DNA of 64,000 bases from Hymenopus coronatus (taxonomy: Eukaryota > Arthropoda > Insecta > Mantodea > Hymenopodidae). The position numbers and the translations under genes are program-made. Where the stretch lies: NCBI GenBank assembly GCA_030762935.1, contig CM060892.1, positions 89,827,827-89,891,826 on the forward strand, written 5' to 3'. The notes beneath the pieces were generated by a model. It made no database searches. It saw nothing but the letters and a program-made list of their open reading frames with translations, and was not told the origin of the DNA. Of this stretch, positions 1-11,708 are shown piece by piece (position 1 is the first letter of the stretch; every line of letters begins with the position of its first letter).

Positions 1-107
1 AACCACAGAATGAAGAACCTGGAACGAGTGGTCGGTACGTGACCAGACATAAGCGTAAGGAAGTGGATGATATGAAATAATAGCGACATTTATGTAGGAA
101 AGGTAAT

Positions 108-277
108 GATGGAGCAATTGGTGGAATGAGTGGCGGGGGAAACCCAAGGAGCCGGAGAAGACCCGCCCAGATGCCGTTTCGTCCACCACAAATCCCACAT
201 GCGGGCGATGAGATGAAACTCGGTTCTCCTAGGTGGGAGGCAGCGGTGTAACTACCCTGTCACGGCGCCGCGTAAGT
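108..277 (-). repeat. tRNA-derived SINE, family A, minus-strand copy
   Basis: Read on the minus strand, this copy starts in a tRNA-like head near 277 (GCGCCGTGACAGGG) and runs into a body rich in GGGTTTCC and CTCCGG motifs. The same body occurs at 11709-11905, 37811-38048, 44358-44590 and 45597-45760. The head is diverged, so the copy is old. Family membership is clear from the shared body; the precise ends are not. Confidence 0.6.
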
Positions 278-1375
278 CATTTAGTGCAGCAAACAAAATT
301 CTTTGAGAGTTGACCGGTGTTACTCGTCACAATACATTTACTTCAAGTAATATTGCACATAAGGATGTTAAATCAAACGATTGAACCAGATTTTAAATGC
401 ACGTGTAAATATGGACAAGAAAATGTCCAAGGATTAAATTCGTCCGACTATGTTAGGAAACAGACATGTAAAACAAACAGGATACATTCTTACATACGCT
501 GTTTTTATTTGTATAAAGCTAAGCAGAGAAATGAGCAAAGCACTAAATATATACGCACGGTATACTTAATATACAAACCAGTTTCTTGAATGGATGGATG
601 AACAAACAAGCAAACAAAAGCAATAAGAAACGCTTTATGAATAATGTACTAGAGAGCTTGGCAGAGTAATATTTGTCAGAGAGCGCTAACGCTTAAAGCA
701 GATTGGATTTTGTTTCCCTGCTGAAGCGAATTTGTAGATACGTGCCCACAAGGAGAAAAGGCTAGTAATAAATGCAAGAGAACAAAGAAAAATATAAAAG
801 AAAAGCGAAATTTTTCTTAGCTTTATGGAAGCATCCTCTCCGCATTTAAATATACATGAAAATCGACTCAGAAAGATACGTTCAGATTTCCATAAGGTGT
901 GCTCAATAGTCTGATTCTGAAAAATATGTTTCTATTTAAGAAATTTATTCTGTGGTATTCATTAAACGACAGTGAAAATAATCATTAAACCAGTTTTTCG
1001 CGCCAAGTTTCAGCTTCGTAGAATTATATAAATCACCAGAACCATTATTGATTATTCCTAAAAGAACTGACAGAGAAGGGACAGAGAACTGCGATATAAT
1101 TAATCTACATAATTGAATAAATGCCTTAGTTTTAAAGTGTCGACTTTGTTTGACCGTTCGCAGCCAATTTTAATTTCTTCTTAAATGGTAATATGATGAC
1201 GAGTGTTCAAATGGAACCAAGACGGAATAGTGAGAGAAACCATAACCCGACTTCGGCGTTCAGATAAGAATATACCAATGTCATATAAAAAACGTTCTAA
1301 GTTCAATTCATGCTTGTTGAGTGTGGATACTATCAAAGTTTGCTTCTTAGAAGATAGGCAAGCTACGTTTGTTGA
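278..1375. other. AT-rich stretch with no recognisable feature
   Basis: I see no coding region with recognisable homology, no clear repeat shared with the rest of the window and no RNA gene here. The short open frames, for example one of 90 codons at 317-589, look random. Confidence 0.5.
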
Positions 1376-1520
1376 GTCGCCCTCCGTGGTGTAGTGGTTA
1401 CCATTGTACCCAAGGTTGCGGGTTCAATTTCGGCAAAGGACGGTAATTTTTTGGGCCGTACTAGGACGGATATCGTTATAGCCTTCTGGTGTGCAATTTA
1501 AGATATTTTTGCTTATTCTA
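1376..1520 (+). repeat. tRNA-derived SINE, family B
   Basis: The copy begins with a tRNA-like head. CTCCGTGGTGTAGTGGTTA resembles an A box, and GCGGGTTCAATTTC about 30 bases later is the B-box region. Minus-strand relatives with the same head end in CACCACGGAGGGCGAC (about 7429) and CCACGGAGGACGAT (about 41400). The head lacks the paired acceptor arm of a functional tRNA, so this is a SINE and not a tRNA gene. Confidence 0.6.
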
Positions 1521-1584
1521 TTATCATCCAATCGTAATATGTGATCATTCCACTTAATTTTATTTCAAAGAATTTTTACATTCA

Positions 1585-1705
1585 AGTTGAATATATTTTA
1601 ATTTATTTCTGATTTTATTTTTATTCACTTGATCAAGCAAAGTAAGAATAGCAATCTTTCTTGAAAGCTTCACTTTCTTTGTTTAAAGTTTCCTTTTGAC
1701 ATATC
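1585..1705 (+). repeat. Diverged direct repeat, copy 1 (partner at 3325-3445)
   Basis: About 120 bases beginning GAATATATTTTAATTTATTT and containing TTGATCAAGCA recur in the same orientation 1.74 kb downstream at 3325-3445. The interval holds a hAT-like relic and a younger LINE insertion. The pair could be flanking repeats of an old element or a segmental duplication. Confidence 0.55.
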
Positions 1706-1999
1706 TAGGGAGAGCATCTTGGGGACCAATAGCGGGACAAAATCGAAGTTAGCGCAGCATGGTTTATATAGTTGTGATGTGTTGACAATGCAGTGCAGAG
1801 TGGTACTAATAGAAGGTAAATTGGGCAATGGTTACAAGGTAGACTGTGGCGTTTTCACTAGCAGTGGAAGGCGACTGAGCTTGTGCGGGTGGTAAACTAA
1901 ATACCACTGATTTATGGGAACTAACAGTTTTAATATTTATATACATTCAATTGCTGTTGCGCAACAAGTTATCAGCATCATTATCCCTTTCATTTTCTT
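1700..1999. other. Unassigned stretch
   Basis: No feature recognised. It lies between the first copy of the direct repeat and the hAT-like relic. Confidence 0.4.
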
Positions 2000-2493
2000 T
2001 CAAAATACATATGCACAACAACATACATTCACAACGTCTCAAATGTGAATCATCTCCGATTAGCACTTAAACAGGCTTTACATTGTGTGAAACTTCGCTC
2101 CACATCAGAAAATGTGATTGGAGCAAAACTGAAATAGGACACATCATCGACTATTGAATAAGATGCTCAATCAGCAATTATTTCCGTTACAACAGGTCGT
2201 AACACATTTCGTATTTCACGCATGATTGAAAATCAAACATTTTTACCAAACACGGTGTGCACTTTCTTTTTCTCACGGCCTAAAACAAGTGTCTCTGATG
2301 AATTACTGGCACAAGTTCATCAATAGCTTTCAGGGTTCGAGGCATTTCAATGTTCGATGTTTCCAAATATGTGCCATTGTCTAGATATATCTACAAAGTT
2401 GCAAATCTTCATGCAATCCATTTGAAACAAGAGATTTTACAATCTTGATTGAAGAGCATGCACTACCGTCAAAAGCATTAATTACCTGTACAA
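2000..2493 (-). pseudogene. hAT-like transposase relic (C-terminal dimerisation region)
   Basis: The minus strand reads, with several stops and frame changes, as a degraded transposase C terminus. The clearest part (about 2157-2060) gives FAPITFSDVERSFTQCKACL followed by SANRR. This matches the block APIT-S-x-VERSFS-x-YK-x-LS-x-x-RRSF of insect hAT-like transposases with CGGBP-like domain structure, where it forms the dimerisation region. A second relic of the same type lies at 48740-49050. The LINE fragment at 2508-3110 was inserted just upstream in the relic's own direction. The gene is broken. The family call rests on this motif from memory of the family, not on a search. Confidence 0.5.
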
Positions 2494-2507
2494 CAGTATT
2501 GTAATAT

Positions 2508-3110
2508 GAATGAATGAATGAATAAGTGTATTTATTAATATAACAATATCATACATAGAATTTCAACAGTCGCACGGGTCTACAGACCGTACGTGCTTTT
2601 GTAATACACATTACAAGCAATATTAAAACAACAACCACAACAAAGAATTAAAAGAGTAAACACGAAAATAAAAAGACAAAGGAAATACACAGTCAAAAGC
2701 AATATCAAACAACAATAAAAATTAAGAGTGCATCCGAAAATAAAGATACAAAGATATTTAAATATAGCAATTTACATTTACAGCACAGAGTACACCTTCA
2801 TAAATGCACCCTCTTATCATAGATAATTACACTTAAAAGACATATATACACATAATATATACAACCCTAGCACAACAGTGACCTAAGTATGATATAATAT
2901 ACATGTATGTAGAACATTGTAGTCACTTTTGTTTAGTTGATCTTATCCTCCCCCCTTCTCTATTGGCAGCCTCCTCAGATCTCAGCTGTCTTGCCTTAAG
3001 TATAAATTTACCTAGCCCGTCCATGTTTTCCGTGCCTGCCAGTAGCGTCCAACATGCTTCTATCCCTACATTCGCAGTGGTAAAAAATCGCGGCAAATAT
3101 TTTTCCCGCC
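2508..3110 (-). mobile_element. 5'-truncated LINE, 3' end with (CATT)n tail and 14-bp target duplication
   Basis: On the minus strand the element starts inside the end of an ORF. A frame there reads KYLPRFFTTANVGIEACWTL, continues to a stop near 2930, is followed by an AT-rich untranslated region and finishes in a CATT microsatellite at 2508-2522. The flanks are a perfect 14-bp direct repeat, CAGTATTGTAATAT, at 2494-2507 and 3111-3124, which defines the insertion exactly. A second copy of the same 3' end lies at 9575-10027 on the plus strand. A tetranucleotide tail in place of poly(A) is typical of CR1/L2/I-like LINEs; the clade is not resolved here. Confidence 0.75.
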
Positions 3111-3324
3111 CAGTATTGTAATATAGAGCTTAGTATACTGCTGTGTCGAGTCACGTTCACCAACGCGTTACTACAGGTTCTTCACATATGACCTGTGCAG
3201 TCGCCAATACAGGTCGGTCTCTACTCGGTAGGTATGCAACTGCTATCCGCTGAGTCCCTCTATCGATACCTAAGAAGCCACATCTATTTAATGACCAATT
3301 TTCAGAACCATATTCAACATAGAT

Positions 3325-3445
3325 ACAGAATATATTTTAATTTATTTCTGATTTCATTTTTATTCAGTTGATCAAGCAGTGTAAGAATAACAATCCTTAT
3401 TAAAAGCTTCACTTCATTTGTTTCCATTTTCCTTTTGTCATATCT
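3325..3445 (+). repeat. Diverged direct repeat, copy 2 (partner at 1585-1705)
   Basis: This copy carries the same block as 1585-1705. A further short tandem relation is visible: TCTATTTAATGACCAATTTT near 3287 and TCTATTTAATGGCCAATTTT near 3441 bracket it at about 155 bases spacing. Confidence 0.5.
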
Positions 3446-4864
3446 ATTTAATGGCCAATTTTCTGGCACATACACAACATTGGTACATCTAACTCCATAG
3501 AGTTTGAGTTTTATATCAGTTCAAGTTTTATTTCTTAAAGTTCTGTGACTTTTGCCGCACACATGCTGAAATTTATACAATATCTATATTTGTCAGGTCA
3601 TTCCTTCTGTCATATAATAAACCACACGCAAGATAATTAACATGAGAGACTTGCTATACTGGTTCATTATTTATACCAAGTGGCTCAATTGCCCAGATTT
3701 GACTGTGAAGATATCCCTTGAAAACCTATCTTTGTTTTACCCGTAGCAATGAGTGCGATCCACTAAGCAAGATGAAATTCAGTTTCGCCAGTTCTCCACT
3801 GGCACTTTTAACTGGAAATAGCCCCGTTTAGTTCTGCGACTTTTTTCTCGCATGAGGGGATATCTGCAAATACAGGGCAGTTGGACTTCCTAGCAATTAT
3901 TTTTGAACTGACGGGTTGCTTACCTTCAAATGCTTACATGCAGTCTATTCCTTGAGATAGCAAATTATAAGCAGTTGTAATTTTATGTAAATCGAAGAAC
4001 AACCGTATGAAATGCATTCTTTGCTTGAGCGAATAAAACTTGGTTTTCAGCAAATAATATAGTTCCCAAAATTATAGAACCTGTTTTAGAGTAATTACTG
4101 AGCAAAATTAATGAATCGTCTAGAGCGCATCACGTCATTGTGTAACATTATTTCATCTTAATATAGACGTCCAGGGGCCGCTTTAATCTGCAGTACATCC
4201 GCCCAGAAAAGCATCCTGTATACGCTCACGAAAGCGAACAATAGAAAGAGAGAACTAATATCCCACGTGATGAACATTTACTACGTTGGCTGCACTGTTA
4301 ATCGTTATCTTGATGCCCTCTCGTGCATCTCTCTTGGCAGTGACCGCTAGTGACGTCGTCGCTGAATAATCCAAACCAGCTTCTCTCATAAATTTAAAAG
4401 CTAACCAACCCCCTTTACTTCCTTTCCTTTTCCATGCACGTCAAATAAGCAGCCACGCATGCGTCAGTCTATGAAATCCTTTGGAACATTCCACGTACCT
4501 TCAGTGGTGCTTTATGTGAATCGATAGGAAGCAAATACCTGTCAATCAAGCCAGGAAAGCAATATACCTCAGACCTTTCATTAATAACTTTCCCTTGTTT
4601 ATGAATAATATTTCAAAACAAATACTCCTAGACTCAAAAAGTTCACGGAATCGTTTATTTCCTCTTTAATACATACGAAAGTAAAGGATACTTTATTTTT
4701 AGGTTTGGGTGACGTCCATGGCGTTTGGGTGACGTCAATTCAATTTTCATGCTAATAATGTTTGTTGTCTTTGCTTAGCAACTAATTTTTGTTGTGTGTT
4801 CATTTTCGTTTATTGCATTTCATTTGGGCAACAGAGCATGTTCTAACTTAAAGTTATTTCATGA
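3446..4864. other. AT-rich stretch, no gene recognised
   Basis: One minus-strand frame around 3990-3800 stays open for about 60 codons and may be an old transposase, but I cannot name a family. The only other structure is a small tandem repeat at 4703-4736. Confidence 0.4.
4703..4736 (+). repeat. Two 14-bp tandem units each ending in TGACGTC
   Basis: GTTTGGGTGACGTC occurs at 4703-4716 and again at 4723-4736, separated by six bases. The second unit is followed by A, giving a perfect CRE-like palindrome TGACGTCA. No transcript start can be tied to it, so a regulatory role is only a possibility. Confidence 0.5.
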
Positions 4865-5738
4865 TTACTTTCTCTACACGTACTGTGTATATAGTGTATA
4901 GAGAAGGTATAGCATTCCACCCAAGAATTCGATACCGAGATTTCATCGGAAATATATGTTTTAAGGTCCCCTGTATCCAAAAAAAGTATTTTGAGAGAAA
5001 AGTCCATGTGTATGTCCGTGTGACAGTATGACCGTATGCCCGTGAGTCTGTGAAAACGATAACTCAAAAACGAAAAGTCGCAAAAATACCAAACTTGGTA
5101 TTTAAGTTTAGCATCTTCCAGGGCTGCGACACGAAGATTTTGATAAAAATCCCCCACCCCAAACTATCCTTTACATGGAACTTTTTTTGAACATTTTTAT
5201 TTTCTAAAAAATGGCTCCAACGATTTTGACTAAAATATCATTAATTAAAGATATTTAGCTGACTAATAAAATGTATATTTTGAATTTTCTCGGTATAGTC
5301 TCTGAAGACTACTTTATTCTGGATGAATTTTACGGAATTTAACATAACTGCTAAACCGTATGAAATGGACATATAGAGCACATTAAAACCCACAGTTTAT
5401 GTTGTATACATTTTTTTTCGTGGAGCTGATCGATTTTGAGATATTCCTTGTTTTTGGTTTCAGCTTTGAAAAACTTAACTTTTGTCATACAGGAATTTGC
5501 CAACTCCTGTCCATACAAACGAAGAAACTTCTTTCACATAGCAACCAGCTTTTGACTATCACTTTAACCTATGGTATTCTTTTATTTCGCTTCTATTTAC
5601 AAGGGGGCAAGTAATAAACCATTTCTGCTTTATTTTTCTCGATTAGCATGAAGTAAATAGAAACAAGCTTTTTAATAATAATTTGTTGCAGAGATGTAGA
5701 GAAAGTTATGTGAAAGGAACACATAAGATTTTTTTAAT
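4865..5738 (-). repeat. Fam-H repeat, near-complete, reverse orientation
   Basis: The copy begins at the hairpin end (TTACTTTCTCTACACGTACT) and finishes with AGGAACACATAAGATTTTTT. Landmarks in order are TTTCATCGGAAATATATG, the short CA/TG tract, AAATACCAAACTTGGTATTT, CAAAAATCCCCC(A/C), AACGATTTTGA and the CACATAGCAACCAGC block. The same order recurs in the other complete copies. It encodes no convincing protein; its open frames are repeat sequence. Confidence 0.85.
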
Positions 5739-5807
5739 TGTTTGCTCACAGAAACCGTGTGTAGGACAGGAGTTGAATAGGTAGAGTGAGACTGAAAAAT
5801 TCAATTT

Positions 5808-6694
5808 AACATGATATACATAAAAGAATAATCTTTGTAAGAATCGTTTGTATATGGTACAGCTAGAGAAAGTTACGACAATGGAACACATCAGGCTTTT
5901 TACTTTCTCTAGTCCGGTATGTACAATGTTTTAGGACCACCTGAATCCAAAAAACGTATTTTCAGAAATAGATCCGTGTATGTGTGTGTGTGTCTTTGGA
6001 CAGCATAGCTCAAAAACGAAGACGCCGTTAAATACCAAACTTGGTATTTAAGTTTGGTATCTTCCAAGGATGCGACACCAAGATTTTCAAGAAAATCCCC
6101 CCACATTTACATGGAAACATTTGTTTTCTTAAAAAAAGGCTCTAACGATTTTGATTAAAATGCCACATATTAAAGTAATTTCTATCACAAATAAAATGTA
6201 TATCTTGAATTTTCTGGGAATAGCTTCCAAAAACCTGTTTATTCTAAATGCGTTTTGCTTAAATTGGCATAAATAGTAAACCGTAAGAGATAGACAAAAA
6301 CTTACAATACAACAATTGTAGATATTGTTAAAATACTCAAGTTATGTGATTATACATTTTTTTCGTGGAGTTTATCGTTCTCGAGGTATTCCTTGTTATT
6401 AGTTTCAATTGTGAAGTAGTTATACTTTTCTCAGACGGAAGTGTCCGCTTTTCTTATGTTCTACTCCTGGCCAAGCAAAGAAGCGATTTGTAATGACAAT
6501 CACATAACGGCAGTTTTTAAAACATTTGACTATCACTTTAGCCTGCATTACCTTAGTAAGGAACTAAGTAATAAAATTCTACTAATGTTTATCTCGATTG
6601 ACATGGTGTTGAAAGAAGAATTATCGTTTGTAACAAGTTTGTTTATATAGTATCTAGAGAAAGGCATGTGAGTGTAACACAACAGACTTTTTTT
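5808..6694 (-). repeat. Fam-H repeats: an end fragment (5808-5901) abutting a second reverse copy (5902-6694)
   Basis: A roughly 95-base fragment of the GTGT-side end (ATGGAACACATCAGGC) runs directly into a new reverse copy whose hairpin is partly deleted (TACTTTCTCTAGTCCGG). That copy continues to GTGTAACACAACAGACTTTT. The direct abutment suggests one copy inserted into or replaced the end of another. Confidence 0.8.
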
Positions 6695-7232
6695 ATGTTT
6701 ACAAAATGTGAGCCTCATTCCAGCAGTTCTGCTACCACCATTGTTTGTGAGTCATAATCCTTCACATTCTTGTGATTTGCTTCCCCGCTGCTGGTTCCAG
6801 TTTCCAGTGGACCAGGCTAATGGATGCTACTTCAAGTTTACACAAGGAAGATTGCAACTAAGACAATAAAAGTATGATGGTTTCCGCGCTCCTAAGAGTA
6901 GGAGATTACGTCACGCACTTCAGCGTTTATTAATACAAAGCTTTTATGTACATTAGGGGCCACGTTTGCTGTTTACGGAAAGTGAAGGTAGTAACACGCG
7001 GAGTTTACCTGCCCTGAAGGTACAGCAATCTGGTAAACAGTTCTCTTGAGGGACGCCTCACCTAATAGATCGATTGTGTGTTTAGTGAGAATCCAGGGGA
7101 TGTCTCTGATTCAAGTACCAAACTAAAAGGTTACATTGTGCAGCTCGCCGGGCAGTCTAAAAGAGAAAGTGGCAGATTCGTACCAGCAAAAATGTAGATG
7201 GCGTGTTATTTATGGACGCTCTTTAACTACTG
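6695..7232. other. Unassigned stretch
   Basis: Moderately GC-balanced sequence with no recognisable gene, RNA or repeat. Confidence 0.4.
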
Positions 7233-7429
7233 TGGTTCCCAGCATCCCATTCTAAATTGGGCGTGAAAGATCCTTAATTTTGCTCAGAGGCCTCTGTATC
7301 AGGCTTGAGGTTCTTTTAAGTGCCGTAAATCTACGACGCCCTTCCGAAGGAAGCCATGCTAAGGATTTTTACGCCTGAAAAAATCCATCGTCTTCAGCAT
7401 GGTAACTATAACACCACGGAGGGCGACTG
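7233..7429 (-). repeat. tRNA-derived SINE, family B, minus-strand copy
   Basis: The plus strand starts GGTTCCCAGCATCCCATTCT and ends CACCACGGAGGGCGACT, which is the reverse complement of the family B head seen at 1376. The same body (AGCATCCCATTCTA, GGCGTGAAAGATC, TATCAGGCTTGA) recurs at 41220-41405. Confidence 0.65.
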
Positions 7430-7507
7430 TTCGTACCACGCAATCACATAAAGAACGCATAAGACCGTTTCCCTAAAATATGTACAAAGCATTAAGCTTT
7501 AGTGGAT

Positions 7508-8376
7508 AAAAAATCTGATGTGCTCTATTCACATGACTTTCTCTACCTCTCTGTAACAAATCATTGTTAATAATTATTCTTCTATCTACTTCATGCTAAT
7601 CCAGATAAACATCAGCAGAAACTGTTTTATTACTTAGTTTCTTATAGGTAGAAGGGAATACACTAGGCTAAACCGACAGTCAAATGCTTTAAAATGTGGT
7701 TGCTGTGGTATAGAAGTGGTATTTTTCCGGTGTCAGGTGTTGAAAAGTTCCCGCATGTGAAATGTATAAATATTTTAAAACTGAAATTAATAACAAGAAA
7801 TATCTTAAAAACGGTCAACTCCACGAAAAAAATGCATATGATATAAATTATGAACTTTAACGAGATCTACATTTTAGTGTAGTAAGTTTTGTCTACCTCT
7901 TACAGTTTACCAGTTATGCAAAATTCCGCAAAATCCATTCAGAATAGACATGTCTTCAGAGGCTATTCCCAAAAAATTCAAAATATACATTTCGTCATGT
8001 AAATGTCTTTACTATACGATATTTTAAACAAAATTGTTAGAGCCATTTTTGAGGAAATAACATTTTTCGAAAAATTTACCACGTAAAGCGTGGTTGGGGG
8101 TGGAGGGACTTTCTTGAAAATCTTTGTGTCGCATTCTTGGAGGTACTTAAATTTGATATTTGACGGAATTTTCGTTTTTGAGCTATGCTATTCACAGACA
8201 CACACATGCAAATACATACAGAAACCCTTTTCTAGAAATGCTTTTTTTTTTTTTTTTTTTTAATTCAGGAGGTCTATAAACGTGTATTTCCGATAAAATC
8301 TCGGTGTCGAATTCTGGGTGCAATACAATACCTTCTCTATACTCTATGTACATAGTACGTGTAGAGAAAGTAAAAA
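7508..8376 (+). repeat. Fam-H repeat, near-complete, forward orientation
   Basis: The copy starts AAAAAATCTGATGTGCTCTA and ends at the hairpin, ACGTGTAGAGAAAGTAAAA. Internal landmarks are in the standard order. A T run at 8240-8262 has expanded where other copies have only a few T, just before the block TTCAGGAGGTC. Confidence 0.85.
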
Positions 8377-9137
8377 GGTAAGTTATACACAGGCTATTTT
8401 GAAATGACATGGTAGCAAGATGTAGACGTTTTTACTCAAGCCTTAAGTGATACGAAAATATAGTTTTTTATGCCAACAGAATGACATTAACAAAAACGCG
8501 CCATGGCCAGCTGCATTTAGCAGCTTAGCTACACTGAAAGAAATCCGCGCGCCGGGACCCGCTACCAGAAGTAATACAGGCAGCTTGGGAAGCTGGGCGT
8601 TGCAGGTTTTTGCAGTGGTTTCGTAAACATACTGCGTGGTTGATAGCTTACATTAAGGGATTCCTCGTTTTAGGAAACCCAGGTAAATATACGTAAAATT
8701 AACAAGTTATTTGCTATTTCAACATGTTTGATCTTAACAATGAATGAAACGAAATTACTGGGAAAATAAGCTGGGATACCTACATATGCCACCAATGCTT
8801 TCTTTTAGAACCAATTGGATGTCATTGATGTTGAGGATGGAGTTTAGGAACTGATAATGATAACAGAATACTACAAAAAGGGCTGTAGATAAAGTCACAC
8901 AAGAGGTTAAGTTTAATATGCTTAACCCACAACATCAAATTAACTATTTATGCATTTAACAGCAAGTTTTTGATGTTTACAGTAGGTTATTGAGATTAAA
9001 ATCTGGACATCTATTACCATCGCGTGCTTCACTTGGTCATGGTGTAGATGGAGTACCCTGGACGCGCGCTTCAACGAAAGTGTTGGTAATAGATGACCAG
9101 ATTTTAATAAAATTGACATCTTCACTGTACGTAATGG

Positions 9138-9172
<35 letters not shown>

Positions 9173-9574
9173 AACATTTAAAAAAGAAGCTATTGAGAGT
9201 TTAGCATTGGGTAAATTACAAAATAATTATTGTAATAAATACAAGATAACTTTAGCAAAATGCGTATGTTTCGTATTTCTCTACATCTAAACAGTCCGAC
9301 TCATAACTTTCGTCTTAAGACAACACAACAAGGAGAAAACCTTTGTTTTCATGATGTGCTTGCTGTGAGGTGTGAGTATGTGGGCATTAGAATAAATGCT
9401 TCGAGCCCAGCCTAATCTCAGAATGTCATTTCCAATGTTACATAAACACATTTAAAAGTGTTTCAAAGCTCTGTTATAAAATGTCGAACTACTTCGAGTT
9501 CAAGCTATAAGACTTATATTCGTTTGGTGTAAAATCGAAACAGGTTGTATACACAAGTCTAGACTCTGTACTAC
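8377..9574. other. Mostly unassigned; contains one long hairpin and a T26 run
   Basis: No gene is recognised. The hairpin at 8995-9108 is listed separately. A run of about 26 T occurs at 9139-9164. Confidence 0.4.
8995..9108. repeat. 25-bp inverted repeat with 64-base loop
   Basis: ATTAAAATCTGGACATCTAT plus TACCA (8995-9019) is the reverse complement, with one mismatch, of 9084-9108. The loop carries two CGCG(T/C)GCTTCA-like segments. It could be a small palindromic transposon relic or the stem of a structured RNA. Confidence 0.7.
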
Positions 9575-10027
9575 TCTAGCGGACATTGCAAACATTACTG
9601 AATCTACCCAGACAGCTGAGATCTGAAAGGCTGCCAATAGAGAAGGGGGGAGGGATAAGAACAACTAAACAAAAGTGACTACAATGTTTTACATACATAC
9701 ATTTTATGTCATAATTACGCCACGGTTGTGTTATGGTTTTATATATTGTGTATATATTATGTTTATACATTTCTTTTAAGTGTATTTATCTATTATAAGA
9801 GGGTACATTTATGCAGGTGTATTCTGTGTTGTAAATTTAAATTGTTGTATTTGAATATCTTTGTACTTTTATTTTTGTGTTTACTCTTTTAATTCTTTGT
9901 TGTTGTTTTAATATTGCTATTTAGTGTGAATTACAAAAGCACGTACGTCTGTAGACCCGTGGGATTGTTGAAATTCAATGTATAATATTGTTATGTCAAT
10001 AAATACGCTTATTCAATCATTCATTCT
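9575..10027 (+). mobile_element. 5'-truncated LINE 3' end, second copy
   Basis: This is the plus-strand relative of 2508-3110. A degraded ORF end is followed by CTGCCAATAGAGAAGG, an AT-rich untranslated region, GCACGTACGTCTGTAGACCC and a terminal CATT tail near 10015-10027. The two copies differ at many positions, so this one is not a recent duplicate. No clean target duplication was seen. Confidence 0.65.
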
Positions 10028-10197
10028 TGATTTGTCCTTGTGTAATCCTTTGGCGCCGAAATATATAGTACTATAAGGGAACACCCAAGTTACAAAGGTG
10101 TTATTCTAAACTTTTAAAACCAGAACTTCAATTTTTTTGCGCAGATATTACTGGTAACAAAAGAGGCATTTATACCAAATATAGATTAAAGCTGTGT

Positions 10198-11092
10198 TTA
10201 CTTTCTCTACACGTACTATGTATTGTATTCGATACCGAGATTTCACCGGAAATACACATTTTAGGGTCTGCTGTATTCAAAACAATCTGATGTGATGTAT
10301 TCACATGACTTACTCTAGCTGTTATACATACAATTGTCTTACTACTTGTTTGATTGTAAATAAAAGGGAACACAGGCTAAAATATAGTCAAATCTTTTAA
10401 AAGCTGGTCCTGCATGAAATAATTGAAGTTCCGTTCGCTTTGCATTACCTACAATAAAACAAGAGAAGAAACAAAACGTTACTTCCGGTTTGAGAGAAGC
10501 TCAAATAATTAAAAATTGAAACGAATAACAAGGAATATCTCAGAAACGGTCAGCTCAACATAAAAACGTATATAACGTAAATGGTGTGTTTTAACGAGAT
10601 TTACGTTGTTTCTGTAGTAAGTTTTTTTCTCTCTCTTACGGTTTAACCATTATGCAAAATTCTGCAAAAGTCATCCATAATAAAGAGGTTTTCAGAGGCT
10701 ATTCCCAGAAAATTCGAAATATACATTTTATTTGTGATGCAAATATCTTGAATATGCAGTATTTTAATCAAAATTATTATAGCCAATTTTAATAAATATA
10801 AATTTTCAGCAATTTTCCATGTAAAGGGTAGTTTGTGATCGGGAGACTTTCTTGAAAATCTACGTGTCGCATCCTTGGAAGATATCTAACTTAAATGCAT
10901 TTGGTAATAAACGGGTTTTCGTTTTTGATCCATCCTGGCCATAGACACACAGACTCGCACACTGACCAGTTTCTATTTGGAGGGGGATTAGGGATCTCAA
11001 AACATATTTCCGTTGAAATCTCGAAACTTGAGTTTTTGGGTGCAATAAAATACTTATCTACACAATATGTAAATAGTACATCTAGTAAGTAA
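10198..11092 (+). repeat. Fam-H composite: reverse end fragment joined to a forward copy
   Basis: Bases 10198-10278 are the hairpin-side end in reverse orientation (ACTTTCTCTACACGTACTAT to GTCTGCTGTATTC). They run straight into a forward copy starting AATCTGATGTGATGTATTCA, which continues to the opposite hairpin end at about 11092. The unit therefore has inverted copies of the same end on both sides. Confidence 0.75.
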
Positions 11093-11708
11093 GAGCATCA
11101 TAAAAATGGAAGAAGAAGCTGCAAAAGAAAAAAAAAAGCGCATAATTAGATATACTAATTAGTTATTAAAAGTAATATATGAGCTATATCGCAATTTATG
11201 TCAGTACTTTATTAAACACATTTTGCACTGCTTTGGAAAAAGGCTTTGAAAATGAGTAAATAACAACTTCAACCTTAGAAAATGACTGTAAACTTTGAAA
11301 CAGAGAGTCACTTAACCAGCACAACGCTTTGAAATGATTTCCAAAACATGTGTTACATCCGCCCTAGGAGAATAAAAGGTTGCAAATATACGTTTTAAAC
11401 TATGGTGCATTTGTTCGTCAAATATCCAAAAATCGATTTTTTTGACCAAAATCGCAAAAAAAAAACAAGAAAAAAAAAGAAAAAAAAAACGTATCTACGA
11501 ATTTTCAACAAATATGACAATAAAATATTTGGAAACATTTAATTACTAAAATCATATATAATACAAACTGAAGGATTTTTGAAGGGATTCTGTTGAAAAT
11601 ATTCGTGTTCCAGCCCATTTAGATACTGGGCTTTAGTAACAAGTTTGTATATTATTGATTTGGCTTTTAATTGTATTGCTCACAGACACATGTACACTGG
11701 ACTTTTTT
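11093..11708. other. AT-rich stretch, no feature recognised
   Basis: Contains A-rich runs near 11455-11490 only. Confidence 0.4.
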
